This document shows positions 18,888-28,300 of a DNA stretch of 64,000 nt, in pieces (positions within the stretch are counted from its first letter, which is position 1; each line of letters opens with the position of its first letter). Origin of the DNA: Mesobaculum littorinae (GTDB taxonomy: Bacteria; Pseudomonadota; Alphaproteobacteria; Rhodobacterales; Rhodobacteraceae). Location of the stretch: assembly GCF_004011175.1 (NCBI RefSeq), contig NZ_RQXX01000001.1, positions 186,001 through 250,000 of the forward strand, read 5' to 3'. The notes beneath the pieces are model-generated. The model saw nothing but the letters and a program-made list of their open reading frames with translations, had not been told where the DNA came from and did not search any database. The translations under genes were made by a program, and so were the position numbers.

Positions 18888-21571
18888 CGCTGGGCTTCAA
18901 CCTGCTGGTCGCGGTCTGCCTGAGCTATGTCGCAATGCTCTTCGCAGTCGCCTTCTGGGCCGAACAGAGGGCGCTGCGCGGGCGGCTGGGATGGTTGCGC
19001 TCGCCTTGGATCTACACACTGTCGCTGTCGATCTACTGCACCGCCTGGACGTTCTACGGCGCGGTGGGCTATGCGGCGCGGTCGGGGCTGGAATATGTCA
19101 CCATCTATCTCGGGCCGACGCTGGTGATGATCGGCTGGTGGGGGCTTCTGCGCAAGCTCGTGGCCATCGGGCGCAGCCAGCGCATCACCTCGGTCGCCGA
19201 CCTCCTCTCGTCGCGCTACGGCAAGTCCAACGCGCTGGGGGTGATCGTCACGCTGTTCGCTGTGGTGGGCACCACGCCCTACATCGCCTTGCAGCTGCAA
19301 TCGGTCACGCTGTCCTTTGCCGTTTTCGCGGCGCAGGGGGGCGGTCCCGGTGCCACTGATCCGGGGCTGGCCGACCCCGAGGGAACGGCGCTTTGGGTCG
19401 CGGCGGGGCTCGCGCTTTTCACCGTCATCTTCGGAACCCGCAACCTGGACGTCAACGAACGCCACCACGGCGTGGTCACGGCCATCGCTCTCGAAGCCGT
19501 GGTCAAGCTGCTGGCCCTGCTCTTCGTGGGCGTCTTCGTCGTCTGGGGCCTAGCGGGCGGCCCGGCCGAGATGTTCCGCGCCATCGAGGCGTCGCCGCTC
19601 GCGACATGGCAGATCCCGGGCGCGCGCTGGGCGGGCCTGAGCTTTCTTTCCGCGGCGGCGTTCATCTGTCTGCCGCGGATGTTCCACGTCCTCGTCGTCG
19701 AGAACGCGGACGAGCGTCATCTTGCGACCGCCGCCTGGGCCTTTCCGGCCTACCTGTGCCTGATGTCGCTCTTTGTCGTGCCGATTGCCGTGGTGGGGCT
19801 GGCGATGATGCCCGAGGGGGCGAACCCGGACCTTTTCGTGCTGACCGTCCCGCTGGCGGCCGAACGTCCCGGGCTGGCGATGTTCGCCTTTCTCGGCGGA
19901 TTTTCGTCGGCCACCTCGATGGTGATCGTCGCGGCGATCGCGCTGTCGACGATGGTGTCGAACCATGTCGTCGTCCCGATCTGGCTGTCGGTGGTGCGCG
20001 GCGGGGCGCAGGTGTCGGGCGACGTGCGCAAGGTGGTGCTGCGGGCGCGACGCATCTCGATCGCGGGGCTGCTGTTTCTTGGGTACGTGTATTTCCGCCT
20101 TTCGGGTGGGGGGACGGCGCTGGCGACGATCGGGCTGATTTCTTTCGTGGGGGTGGCGCAGGTGCTGCCTGCGCTTCTGGGCGGCGTGTTCTGGCGCGGG
20201 GCGACGCGGGCGGGCGCGATCTGCGGGCTGTGCGCGGGCTTCGCGATCTGGCTTTACGCGCTGTTGCTGCCCAGTCTCGGCACGGGGGCCGCGTTTTCGG
20301 CCGGGATGCTGGCGCAGGGGCCCGGGGGGGTGGGCTGGCTGCGTCCGCAGGCGCTCTTCGGGATCGCCACGATGGATCCGGTGATCCACGCGCTCTTCTG
20401 GTCGATGCTAGTCAATACGGCGATCTTTCTCGCCGTGTCGCTTGCCACCTTTCCCGGCCCGGTCGAACGCCTGCAGGGCGCCGATTTCGTCAACGTCTTC
20501 CGCTATTCCTCGGGCGCGCGGGGCTGGTCGCGACACATGGCCGAGCCGGAGGACCTGCTGATCATGACCCAGCGCATCCTGGGGCCCGGCGAGGCGCAGG
20601 CGCTGTTCCAGTCCGCCGCCGCCGCGCAGGGCAAGCAGGGCTACCTGCCCGATGCGACGCCCGAGTTCCTGGAAAGCCTGGAGCGCGTGCTGGCGGGGTC
20701 GGTCGGCGCGGCCACGGCGCACGCGATGATGGGCCAGATCACCGGCGGCAGCGCCATTTCGGTCGAGGACCTGATGCGCGTCGCGGACGAGACCGCGCAG
20801 ATCATGGAGTACTCCAGCCGTCTGGAAGAGAAGTCTGCCGAGCTGGGCCGCACTGCCCGGGCGCTGCGCGAGGCCAATGACAAGCTGACCCGGCTGTCGG
20901 TCCAGAAGGACGCGTTCCTGGGGCAGATCAGCCACGAGCTGCGCACGCCCATGACCTCGATCCGCGCATTCTCGGAGATCCTGCGCGACGGGGACGGGAT
21001 CGGCGCGCCCGAGCGGACGCGCTATTCCGGCATCATCCATGACGAGACCCTGCGGCTGACGCGGCTGCTCGACGATCTGCTGGATCTCAGCGTGCTGGAG
21101 AACGGGCAGGTCACGCTTCACCGCGAGCGGGTCGCACTGGGCGAGGTGATCGATCGCGCGCTGGCGGCGTGGCAACCCGCGGGCGGGCTGCGGATCGAGC
21201 GTCTGGGCGGCGATGAAAAGGTGCGGATCGACACCGATCCCGACCGCCTGGCGCAGGTGTTCCTGAACCTCGTGGCCAATGCGGCGAAGTATTGCGACGC
21301 CCCGGACCCCGTCCTGCGCATCGCGGTGCTGGCCGGTCCCGAGGCGGTGACCGTCGATTTCATAGACAACGGCCGCGGCATCCCGCGCGAGGATCAGGGC
21401 GTGATCTTCGAGAAATTCTCGCGCGTCGGCGACACCTCGGCCGCGGGCGGGGCAGGGCTGGGGCTGGCGATCTGCCGCGAGGTGATGGCCCGGCTGGGCG
21501 GCACGATTGCCTATCTTCCCGGACAGGGCGGCGGCGCCTTCCGGGTGACGCTGCCGCGCAAGGCGGGCTAG
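18884..21571 (+). CDS. CrbS-like sodium/solute symporter-sensor histidine kinase fusion
   Basis: An 895-residue inner-membrane sensor. Residues 1-510 form an SSS-family symporter module of about 13 helices (starting LGFNLLVAVCLSYVAMLFAV, with ITSVADLLSSRYGKS and GTTPYIALQLQSV). A STAC-like linker (FLESLERVLAGSVGAATAHAMM) and a coiled coil follow, then the HisKA box QISHELRTP with His684, N box NLVANAAKYC, G1 box DNGRGIP and G2 box GGAGLGLAI. All kinase motifs are intact. The GTG at 18884 was chosen because of the GTGA overlap with the previous gene; an open frame extends upstream but only as a shadow. CrbS in Vibrio and Pseudomonas governs acs, so a role in the acetate switch is likely here; the ligand may be acetate or another organic acid. 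Confidence 0.92.
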   Translation: MTLGFNLLVAVCLSYVAMLFAVAFWAEQRALRGRLGWLRSPWIYTLSLSIYCTAWTFYGAVGYAARSGLEYVTIYLGPTLVMIGWWGLLRKLVAIGRSQRITSVADLLSSRYGKSNALGVIVTLFAVVGTTPYIALQLQSVTLSFAVFAAQGGGPGATDPGLADPEGTALWVAAGLALFTVIFGTRNLDVNERHHGVVTAIALEAVVKLLALLFVGVFVVWGLAGGPAEMFRAIEASPLATWQIPGARWAGLSFLSAAAFICLPRMFHVLVVENADERHLATAAWAFPAYLCLMSLFVVPIAVVGLAMMPEGANPDLFVLTVPLAAERPGLAMFAFLGGFSSATSMVIVAAIALSTMVSNHVVVPIWLSVVRGGAQVSGDVRKVVLRARRISIAGLLFLGYVYFRLSGGGTALATIGLISFVGVAQVLPALLGGVFWRGATRAGAICGLCAGFAIWLYALLLPSLGTGAAFSAGMLAQGPGGVGWLRPQALFGIATMDPVIHALFWSMLVNTAIFLAVSLATFPGPVERLQGADFVNVFRYSSGARGWSRHMAEPEDLLIMTQRILGPGEAQALFQSAAAAQGKQGYLPDATPEFLESLERVLAGSVGAATAHAMMGQITGGSAISVEDLMRVADETAQIMEYSSRLEEKSAELGRTARALREANDKLTRLSVQKDAFLGQISHELRTPMTSIRAFSEILRDGDGIGAPERTRYSGIIHDETLRLTRLLDDLLDLSVLENGQVTLHRERVALGEVIDRALAAWQPAGGLRIERLGGDEKVRIDTDPDRLAQVFLNLVANAAKYCDAPDPVLRIAVLAGPEAVTVDFIDNGRGIPREDQGVIFEKFSRVGDTSAAGGAGLGLAICREVMARLGGTIAYLPGQGGGAFRVTLPRKAG

Positions 21572-21674
21572 CGGTTTCAAACGCGGCGACGTGTGGACCT
21601 GCGCGGGAAAGCATTTGGTAACCCCGATCTGTCAGACCTTTCCATGGTCCCCGGCAGCAATTGGACAGGATGAG

Positions 21675-22607
21675 ATGAGCCGACAGGCAGGCGAGGCTCT
21701 GCGCCGCAAGATCGCGGCCACCCGGCGGGACGATCCGCTGCAGGACGATGTCGTCCTCAGGGCGTGGCGCATGGCGCTGGCGCGGGGCCTGTCGGATTCG
21801 GCCGGCCTGCATGCGACGGTGACCGACAACGTCACGGCCGAGATGATGCCGCACGACATCGCCGCCCTCCCCGAAGAGGGGGACCTGATCGCATTGCTGG
21901 AAAACGATTCGGGCCGGTTCGGGTTTGCGATCCTCGACCCGCAGGTTCTGACCGGGATCATCGAATCGCTGACCATGGGCCGGGTGACCGCCCGCGCGCC
22001 GAAGACCCGGGCGCCCACGCCGACGGATGCGACCATGGTGGCCGATGCGCTGGATCGCGTGCTGGCGCTGTTTCAGAAGTCGCTGCGGGATCATGACATG
22101 TCCGACCCGGCGCTGGGCTTCCGCTTTGCCACCCGGATCGAGCAGGGCGCGGCGCTTGCGCTGAAGCTCGAGGATGCGCCGCACGAGATGCTGACGCTGT
22201 CGCTGTCGCTGGCAGGCGGGGTGCGCCGCGGCAGCATGCGGCTGGGGTTCCCGCCCGAATGGGCCGCGGGGCAGGGCGCCGACCCCAAGGCCGAGGCCGA
22301 AGAGCAGTGGCGCGACCGGATGGAAACCGCCGTTATGGCCAGCACCGTCACGCTGGACGCCCGGATCGGCCGCATCCGCATGCCCATCGACGAGGTGATG
22401 GGCCTGACCCCGGGTGCGACCCTGCCGCTTCTGCGCTCAGACCTGGGGCGGGTGCGGCTGCAATCGAACGACGGGCGGCGCGTGGGCGAAGGGCAGCTGG
22501 GCCAGGCGGGCGGGTTCCGCGCGGTGCGGCTTCACGGTCCGGATGCGCCGGCGGACGAACCCGCAGACTGGGCTCCTCCGCCGCTTCCCGGGATCGCGGA
22601 ATACTAG
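21675..22607 (+). CDS. FliM/FliN-family flagellar motor C-terminal domain protein
   Basis: A 310-residue protein resembling FliM: an N-terminal part with MALARGLSDSAGLHATV, a central CheC-like region, and a C-terminal SpoA (FliN/FliM C) domain with VTLDARIGRIRMPIDEVMGLTPGATLPL and GEGQLGQAGGFRAVRL. The N-terminal CheY-P-binding motif of true FliM (LSQxEID) is absent. No other flagellar gene is in the window, so it is an orphan motor-related gene, a known pattern in Rhodobacterales. The start at 21675 follows AGGATGAG closely. It is 103 bases after the kinase stop and could be transcribed from its own promoter. Confidence 0.8.
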   Translation: MSRQAGEALRRKIAATRRDDPLQDDVVLRAWRMALARGLSDSAGLHATVTDNVTAEMMPHDIAALPEEGDLIALLENDSGRFGFAILDPQVLTGIIESLTMGRVTARAPKTRAPTPTDATMVADALDRVLALFQKSLRDHDMSDPALGFRFATRIEQGAALALKLEDAPHEMLTLSLSLAGGVRRGSMRLGFPPEWAAGQGADPKAEAEEQWRDRMETAVMASTVTLDARIGRIRMPIDEVMGLTPGATLPLLRSDLGRVRLQSNDGRRVGEGQLGQAGGFRAVRLHGPDAPADEPADWAPPPLPGIAEY

Positions 22608-22787
22608 GGACGACGCCGATCCGGTGGCCGCCCGGCGGCTGGTAGTGCGGGTGGCCGGTCCGGGCGTGACCCTGTGTCGACAATTGCGGTCTTGGCCCGT
22701 CCAACCTGACCTGTCGGAGCTAGGTCACCAGCCTTCGCCTGCCCATTTGCGCGCACAGGGTCAGGATGGTCGATCTCTTTCGTCGCC

Positions 22788-23201
22788 TCAGGCGTCGAGT
22801 TCGCCGCGCAGGCCCGACAGGTCGTAACCGGCGCCCGCCGCGGCGGACAGGATCTCGTCCGTGGGCATCCGGCCCTTCTGACCCAGCGCCCAGATGATCG
22901 ACGACCGTGTGCCCGACCGGCAGTAGGCGAAGACCGGGCCGGACGCCGCGTCGAGCAAGACGCGATGCGCCTCGACCTGCTCGGGGCCTAGCGCGCCGTT
23001 CATCACCGGGACATAGTGGAAGTCGACCCCCGCCGAAGCAGCGGCCTCGGCCATCGCGTCCGACCCCAGCTCTTCGGGATTTTCGGTATCGGGGCGATTG
23101 CAGATTACCGTGGTGTAACCGGCCTCGGCCAGAGCAGAGAAATCCTGCGGCGCGATCTGCGGCGCAACGGCGTAGGCGGGGGTGAGCGGTCTGATATCCA
23201 T
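22788..23201 (-). CDS. TIGR01244/DUF442 sulfurtransferase- or phosphatase-like protein
   Basis: A 137-residue cytoplasmic protein of the family related to the N-terminal domain of Blh (beta-lactamase-hydrolase-like protein). It starts MDIRPLTPAYAVAPQIAPQDF, contains ICNRPDTENPEELGS, and has the active-site loop YCRSGTRSS near residue 93-101, intermediate between a rhodanese loop (CRxGxR) and the dual-specificity phosphatase P-loop. In related bacteria the family is linked to sulfide/persulfide control, but no partner genes are here. The length is typical for stand-alone members. A much longer open frame continues upstream on this strand, antisense to the next gene, and is not real. Confidence 0.88.
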   Translation of the reverse strand: MDIRPLTPAYAVAPQIAPQDFSALAEAGYTTVICNRPDTENPEELGSDAMAEAAASAGVDFHYVPVMNGALGPEQVEAHRVLLDAASGPVFAYCRSGTRSSIIWALGQKGRMPTDEILSAAAGAGYDLSGLRGELDA

Positions 23202-23495
23202 GGCGCCATGATTACAGCCTCGCCCCGGCCCTCGTCCAGTGCCGCTTCGCGCACGGCGCCCGCAATCCCGGGCGGAGAGGGGCCGCCGCGCAGGGGGCCG
23301 ACGTGGTGCGACACGGCCCGGCCGGATGCGCGCGGGGGCAACACCATCGCAACCGGAGGCCGGGAAAGGTCGGGGGAGATTGCGTTTTTCCGATGTACGG
23401 ATAACGGTTGACCTCATGACACACAGACATGACGCACCGGATCGCCACCAGTCCTCCGCGTTTCGCGTCGCGGTCCCCGGCCGGGCGCGACGAGG

Positions 23496-25664
23496 ATGAG
23501 CCGACTTCTCCAGGCCCGCCGCCGGGGCATCCTTCTCCTGGCCCTCGCTGATTTGCCGGCCGCCGGGCTGGGCCCCGACGATCGGGCCGGGCTGGCCCGG
23601 GCGTTGCAGGACGCCGCGACGGACACCGGGCTGGTCGGCGTGGTCCTGGGCCCTGCGGGCCCCGCGGGCTTTGCCGATGCCGGGCTGGCCGATCCGGATG
23701 CGCTCCGCCCTCCCGCGACCAGGCGCAGACGGGCGGACGCGGAAGATACGCCGCCGACGCTGGCCGAACTTGCCGAGATGATCGAGGCCATGCCCTGTCC
23801 GGTCGTACTGCGCCTTGCCGGCCGCGTGACCGGCGGCCTGGCCGAGCTTGCGCTCGCCGCGGATGGCTGCATCGCGGTCGAGGGGCTGTCGCTGGCCTTT
23901 ACCGACACGGCACTGGGCCTGCCGCCCGCTGCGGGGGCCACGCAGCGCCTGCCGCGGCGCTGTGGCGCGCGGCAGGCGCTGGACTGCCTGCTGGGAGGCG
24001 CGACGCTGGACGCCGCCGGGGCCGTCGCGGCCGGTATCGCCGATCTGTCGGTGCGCCGGGGCCCGGCGGCCACGGCGGCGCACCCGTTCCACGACACTGT
24101 CGCGGGGCTGCCCGAGGCGATGGCGCTCGCCGCCGAGCTGGCCGTGACGCCCGAGCTTCGGCCGCTCGACCGGAACGCGGGGCTGGCCGATCCCTCGGCC
24201 TATCTGGCCGAGATCGCGCAGGCGCGGTCGGCCCTCTCTTCCGGGGAGCAGGGTAAGGACACCGTGGCGCTGCGGGTCATCGACTGCGTCGAGGCCGCGC
24301 TGATCCTGTCGCTCGAGGCCGGGCTCGGGATGGAGCGCGCCGCGCGCGCCGATGCCCTGGCGACACCGGCCACGCGTGCGCTGATCCACGTCGCCCGGGC
24401 CGAGGTCGATCCCGCCCGCCTGCGTCCCTCGGGCGGCACGGCGTCTGCCCGCGGCGAAGTCGCGGTGATCGGTGTCGCGGGCGTCCCGCTCGTGGCCGAG
24501 GCTCTGGCGGCCGGACTGGCCGTGACGTTGGTCGAGGTCGACCAGGGCGGGCTCGATACCGCGCTCGGGGCGTTGGTAGACGGGCTCGATGCCGAGGTGC
24601 TGGCCGGCCGGCTGGCGGCGGAGGAGCGCGACCGCAGGCTGGCGCGGCTGGCCCCGACCACCCGGCTGGAGCGGCTGGGCGCGGTGCCCCTGGCCGTGGA
24701 GGGAGGCGAGACGGACCCCGACCTGGTCCGCGAATTGCTGCGCGCAATGGCGGTGGCGGCGGGCACCGACACCCGCTGCGTGCGGATCGACGCCACCGGC
24801 GACGTGGACCGGCTGGCGCGCGAGGGGGCGCAGCCCGCTCTGGTCACGCTGGACCTGCCGCGGGATATCGAGGCGCGCGGCCTTGCGGGGTTGGCCGCCG
24901 CCCCCGGCGCGACGCCAGATGCGGTCGCGGCGGCGGCCGGATTCGCCCGGCGGCTGGGGCGCCACGTGGTGCAGGGCGCGGGCGTGGCCGGACGGCTGCG
25001 GCTGACGCTGTCGGCAACCCTCGCCCGGACGGTCGAACGGCTGCTGCTGTCGGGCGCCACCCCTGAGGCTATCGATGCAAGCTTGCGCGCCGCGGGGTGG
25101 CGCACCGGGCCCTGCCTGCGGTTCGACCGCGACGGGCTGGACCGGGTGACGGCGCAGGCCGCCGCCGCGTCGGCCGCGGGCTGGGCGCACCCCGGGCTGG
25201 GGTTCCTGGAAACCCTGGCCGAGGTCGGGCAGACCGGGCGGGCCGCGGGTGCGGGGCTTTACGACTGGGCGGGCGGGCAGCCCGGGGGGGTGACGCCCTT
25301 GGTCCTGCGCGCGATCTCCGGCGGGACCGAGGCCGCGGCCCCGACACCCGACGCTGGCGAGGCGCCGCCCGACGCCGCGGGCATCCGCGACCGGATCGAG
25401 GCCGCGCTGGCCGTCGCGGGCCTGCGCGCTGTGGCGTCAGGCGCGGCGGGACAGGCGGCGGATATCGACCTTGTGGCGATCCACGGACTGGGCCTGCCGC
25501 GGATCTCGGGCGGGCCGATGCACGCGGCGGGGCAGGGCGGTCTTGTCCGCCTGCAATCCCGCCTGCGCGCCCTCGCCGCCGAAGATCCCGAGCTCTGGAC
25601 CCCGCCGCCGCTGCTGGCCGACCTGATCAAGACGGGTCGAACGCTGGAGGGGGGGGCTGCCTGA
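23496..25664 (+). CDS. degenerate peroxisomal-type enoyl-CoA hydratase/3-hydroxyacyl-CoA dehydrogenase homologue
   Basis: A 722-residue protein with the order of EHHADH/FadJ: a crotonase-like N-terminus (GRVTGGLAELALAADG, then TQRLPRRCGARQALDCLLGG), a Rossmann-like segment near residue 325 (GEVAVIGVAGVPLVAEAL), and a C-terminal dehydrogenase-like region ending AIHGLGLPRISGGPMHAA. Key residues are missing. The oxyanion FSAGAD loop is absent, the second catalytic Glu of the hydratase aligns with Asp, GxGxMG of the NAD site has become GVAGVP, and the HFFSP motif carrying the dehydrogenase His is replaced (VTLDLPRD). It is extremely Ala-rich. The frame is intact with a ribosome-binding site (GACGAGG), so it is a maintained gene but probably not an active fatty-acid oxidation enzyme. 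Confidence 0.8.
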   Translation: MSRLLQARRRGILLLALADLPAAGLGPDDRAGLARALQDAATDTGLVGVVLGPAGPAGFADAGLADPDALRPPATRRRRADAEDTPPTLAELAEMIEAMPCPVVLRLAGRVTGGLAELALAADGCIAVEGLSLAFTDTALGLPPAAGATQRLPRRCGARQALDCLLGGATLDAAGAVAAGIADLSVRRGPAATAAHPFHDTVAGLPEAMALAAELAVTPELRPLDRNAGLADPSAYLAEIAQARSALSSGEQGKDTVALRVIDCVEAALILSLEAGLGMERAARADALATPATRALIHVARAEVDPARLRPSGGTASARGEVAVIGVAGVPLVAEALAAGLAVTLVEVDQGGLDTALGALVDGLDAEVLAGRLAAEERDRRLARLAPTTRLERLGAVPLAVEGGETDPDLVRELLRAMAVAAGTDTRCVRIDATGDVDRLAREGAQPALVTLDLPRDIEARGLAGLAAAPGATPDAVAAAAGFARRLGRHVVQGAGVAGRLRLTLSATLARTVERLLLSGATPEAIDASLRAAGWRTGPCLRFDRDGLDRVTAQAAAASAAGWAHPGLGFLETLAEVGQTGRAAGAGLYDWAGGQPGGVTPLVLRAISGGTEAAAPTPDAGEAPPDAAGIRDRIEAALAVAGLRAVASGAAGQAADIDLVAIHGLGLPRISGGPMHAAGQGGLVRLQSRLRALAAEDPELWTPPPLLADLIKTGRTLEGGAA

Positions 25665-26037
25665 CGATGCCCCCCGCGACACGCCCCGACCCGAAAGCCT
25701 TCCTGCCTGACGTATCCCGCCTGATGCAACTTGCCTGCCGGGCGTCACGATGGACGATGAAGCCGGGCGGGCCGCAAGGGGGATCGGGTCGCGTGACGAC
25801 GGGCATGGTGCGCCGGGCAGGGCTGGGGAGGTGCGGGACCACGCCGCTTACATTTGGTCGTCGGAATAGGATCGCTTTGCGAGGTCGAGCCGCCGACGAC
25901 GCCTGTCCGGGCTGTTTAACTGTACCAAGGACGCTGCGTTCGACCGCCAACCGCCGATACGGCGGTGCCGCTGCGCGGGTCCGGTCGTTCGACTGAGTCG
26001 GCCGTCGCGCCCGCGCCTGGCCGACGCCGAAAGCGGC
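25665..26037. other. intergenic region, no gene seen
   Basis: 373 bases between the convergent ends of the FadJ-like gene and the small membrane gene. It has slightly lower GC near 25850-25930 (TTACATTTGG, GTTTAACTGTACC). I see no supported reading frame, no strong terminator and no RNA gene; a small RNA cannot be excluded. Confidence 0.4.
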
Positions 26038-26253
26038 TCAGCCCAGCAGGATGCCGGTGATGACCGCGATCAGTCCCAGGGCCGACACGGCCAGCGCCCC
26101 GAGGTTCAGCGCCACCAGTCTTTGCAGACGGGCCCGCAGGTCGGCGTCCGACAGTCCCGCGCGACGCAGCGATACGCCCTTGACCACGCAAAGCCCCAGC
26201 CCGGCAATGCCCAGAAGCGTCAGTACGACGCCGATCCAGATCAAGATGTCCAT
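26038..26253 (-). CDS. small two-helix membrane protein
   Basis: A 71-residue protein with two membrane helices (about 3-25, LIWIGVVLTLLGIAGLGLCVV, and 47-70, LVALNLGALAVSALGLIAVITGILL) joined by a charged cytoplasmic loop (RRAGLSDADLRARLQRL). This arrangement is familiar from conserved Rhodobacterales proteins of unknown function. It is transcribed leftward, divergent from GapR, with 232 bases between the two starts. No enzyme motif is present; a role in the membrane or as a small regulator is unproven. Confidence 0.75.
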   Translation of the reverse strand: MDILIWIGVVLTLLGIAGLGLCVVKGVSLRRAGLSDADLRARLQRLVALNLGALAVSALGLIAVITGILLG

Positions 26254-26485
26254 GTGCCTGCCCCTGCGCTGCCGGTTCCGCGCGCCTGCCTAGAGCATCC
26301 GCGCCGGCTCGGCAATCTCGGGCATGGTCCCGGTGGAAACGGTCAGGGGCGCGGTCAGGGCATGCGACGGCCTCTGGCGCGGGCGACACGCCGCTGCGCC
26401 CGCGGTCCGCTGGGACCTTGCGGGCGGCCGGGTGGACGGGCTAGAGGCATGGACCATACAGGAAACAAGGCTGAGGCAGGCCGGC

Positions 26486-26752
26486 ATGAGCGACATCACC
26501 GATCCGACATCCGACAGCTACCGCGTCACCGCGGACGAGCTGCGGTCGTTTATAGAGCGCTTCGAGCGGCTCGAGCAGGAAAAGAAGGACATCGCGGAAC
26601 AGCAGAAAGAGGTCATGGCCGAGGCGAAGGGCCGCGGCTACGACACCAAGGTGATGCGCAAGGTCATCGCCCTGCGCAAGCGCGACAAGGACGACATCGC
26701 CGAGGAAGAGGCGGTGCTTGAAATGTACAAGTCCGCCCTCGGGATGGAGTAA
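26486..26752 (+). CDS. GapR-family nucleoid-associated protein (DUF2312)
   Basis: An 88-residue DNA-binding protein homologous to Caulobacter GapR, which clamps overtwisted DNA ahead of forks and RNA polymerase. It has the family features: a long basic coiled-coil helix (LRSFIERFERLEQEKKDIAEQ), the loop KGRGYDTKVMRKVIALRKRD, and the acidic end AEEEAVLEMYKSALG. The start at 26486 gives the usual family length; the open frame upstream lacks such homology. It stands alone with its own promoter region and is expected to be abundant. Confidence 0.93.
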   Translation: MSDITDPTSDSYRVTADELRSFIERFERLEQEKKDIAEQQKEVMAEAKGRGYDTKVMRKVIALRKRDKDDIAEEEAVLEMYKSALGME

Positions 26753-27225
26753 CTTCAGCCCCGCCCCGGCGGGGCGACTTCCGCCTATGCGCGAGGGCTC
26801 CTCGGGGCGCTGTGGACGGCGCCCGGATCGACCGGGCCGTCGCTCCCGTGGGGCCGCCCGCCCTAAAGGCCAACCCAACGACTGGCGAGGCCCGGCCCGT
26901 CTGCGCCGCCGGCGGCTCGGGACAGGCAGGCCACCGGACAGTCGCGGCCGTGACGGCCCCGACTTCCTGTGACTGGCGTCCCGACTGCCACGGCGTTCCC
27001 GGCCGTCGGCCCACCTATCACGCAATCTGAAAGCGCCCGTTGACGCCCGATCGCGGCAAGACCAGTCGCCCGGGGCCGGCTGGCGCGCACTCTTGTGGCG
27101 GCTGTCCCGGACGGGGGGCGGTAAGGGCGCGGGCGGCGATGCGTGTCGGCCTGAACCGGCCTCCCCCTCCGGCATGCCCCTGCTGGCCCGCCCGGTCGCA
27201 CCCACCTCGCGCTAGCGGGTCAGGG
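26753..27225. other. intergenic region with a hairpin after gapR
   Basis: 473 bases. Just after the GapR stop, GCCCCGCC-CC-GGCGGGGC (26758-26775) can form an 8-bp stem and may end the transcript, though no T-run follows. The remainder is very GC-rich, with overlapping open frames on both strands lacking ribosome-binding sites; I find no supported gene. It lies between convergent genes. Confidence 0.4.
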
Positions 27226-28104
27226 CTAGCGGGTCAGGAAGGTGACGCCGGGGATCTCGGCCACCCGGGCCATGTCGGCCTCGTAGGCTTCGGACAGCGC
27301 ATCGGTCAGCTCTTCGGTCCAGCCGGGCAGGTCGAACTCGGCCTCGACTTCTTCGTCGAGCGCGAACTTGTCTAGGAAGGCGACGACGACCCGGCGGCGC
27401 ATCGCCTCGGTCGCCGGGGGGTGGGCGCGGGTATAGGCACGCAGCTTCTTCATCCCCTCCTGCGACATGATCGGGCGGATGCCGTCGAACCCGCCCTGCA
27501 GCGGCGCATCCGTCCCGAGCCCCGCCATGTCCCGCAGGATGTCGGTCCAGATCAGCGGCGACTCCTCGTTCTGCCAGACGGTGATCGGGCAATCGGGCAC
27601 CGCCTCGCGCAGCTGCGCGACCATGTCGGACCAGCGCAGATGCATCGGGTCGGTGCCCTCGATATAGGCGCGAAATTCCTCGGGCCGGCCACCCTGCCGG
27701 GCAAAGACCGCCGGGACGAAGCCCGCCGGATCGCGCATGGCGAGGTGAAAGGACACGTCGCAGGACGGCACCGCGTTGCGCAGCCACGCCGCCTTGTGCG
27801 CGCGGGGGTACAAGCGGCCCTCGCCCACGGCCCGGGCCGGGGCGCTGAGAAAGCTGTCGTTGCTCAGCACCAGTCGCCCCAGGTCCGCGCCGCCGAGGAT
27901 CGCCTCCAAAAGCGCCTCCTCGGCCTCGTGGGTGGCGGCGTCGCCGCGCAGCCCCGTCGCGAGGTCGCGCAGAAGGATGCGGTACTGTGCGGGGGCGGGC
28001 ACGCTGACGCCCTGCGCGGCCAATGCTTCGGCATTGCGGTGCAGCGTCTTCAGAAGCCGGTCGTCGTCGGTGCAATGCGCACCGATGTGAAAGGCGATCT
28101 CCAT
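27226..28104 (-). CDS. conserved hypothetical protein, possibly degenerate sulfotransferase fold
   Basis: A 292-residue cytoplasmic protein beginning MEIAFHIGAHCTDDDRLLKTLHRNAEALAAQG. The layout resembles the opening of bacterial sulfotransferases (HIGTHKTGTTSLQ...L..N...L...G), but the Lys-Thr-Gly-Thr-Thr phosphate-binding loop is replaced by CTDDD, so PAPS binding is doubtful. Later stretches include LVLSNDSFLSAP, DVSFHLAMRDPAGFVPAVFARQ and CPITVWQNEESP. AGGAG lies five bases before the ATG. It is divergent from the ABC permease with 196 bases between starts. I recall similar proteins in other roseobacters, without function; the fold suggestion is inference. Confidence 0.7.
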   Translation of the reverse strand: MEIAFHIGAHCTDDDRLLKTLHRNAEALAAQGVSVPAPAQYRILLRDLATGLRGDAATHEAEEALLEAILGGADLGRLVLSNDSFLSAPARAVGEGRLYPRAHKAAWLRNAVPSCDVSFHLAMRDPAGFVPAVFARQGGRPEEFRAYIEGTDPMHLRWSDMVAQLREAVPDCPITVWQNEESPLIWTDILRDMAGLGTDAPLQGGFDGIRPIMSQEGMKKLRAYTRAHPPATEAMRRRVVVAFLDKFALDEEVEAEFDLPGWTEELTDALSEAYEADMARVAEIPGVTFLTR

Positions 28105-28300
28105 CCCGTCTCCTGCCTTGCCGCCGTGCCCGTGCCTGGGTCTCGGGGCCCGGGCGCCCCCGCTGGACGGCGCCGATGATCCGTCGCCGCCTCTGCGGCG
28201 GTCCCTATTTCTCTGCCATCCCGCGATGGCGTTCAATCCCCCGAAGCGGTGGGGGAGGGATTCTGGACAGGGACGCCGGTATCGGAGAAAAGCTTGGGTC

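Noticed and set aside
22788-25190. An 800-codon open frame on the minus strand covering the FadJ-like gene and continuing into the DUF442 gene
   Set aside because: Only its last 137 codons show protein homology; the rest is antisense to a coding gene, with composition typical of a high-GC shadow frame and no ribosome-binding site.
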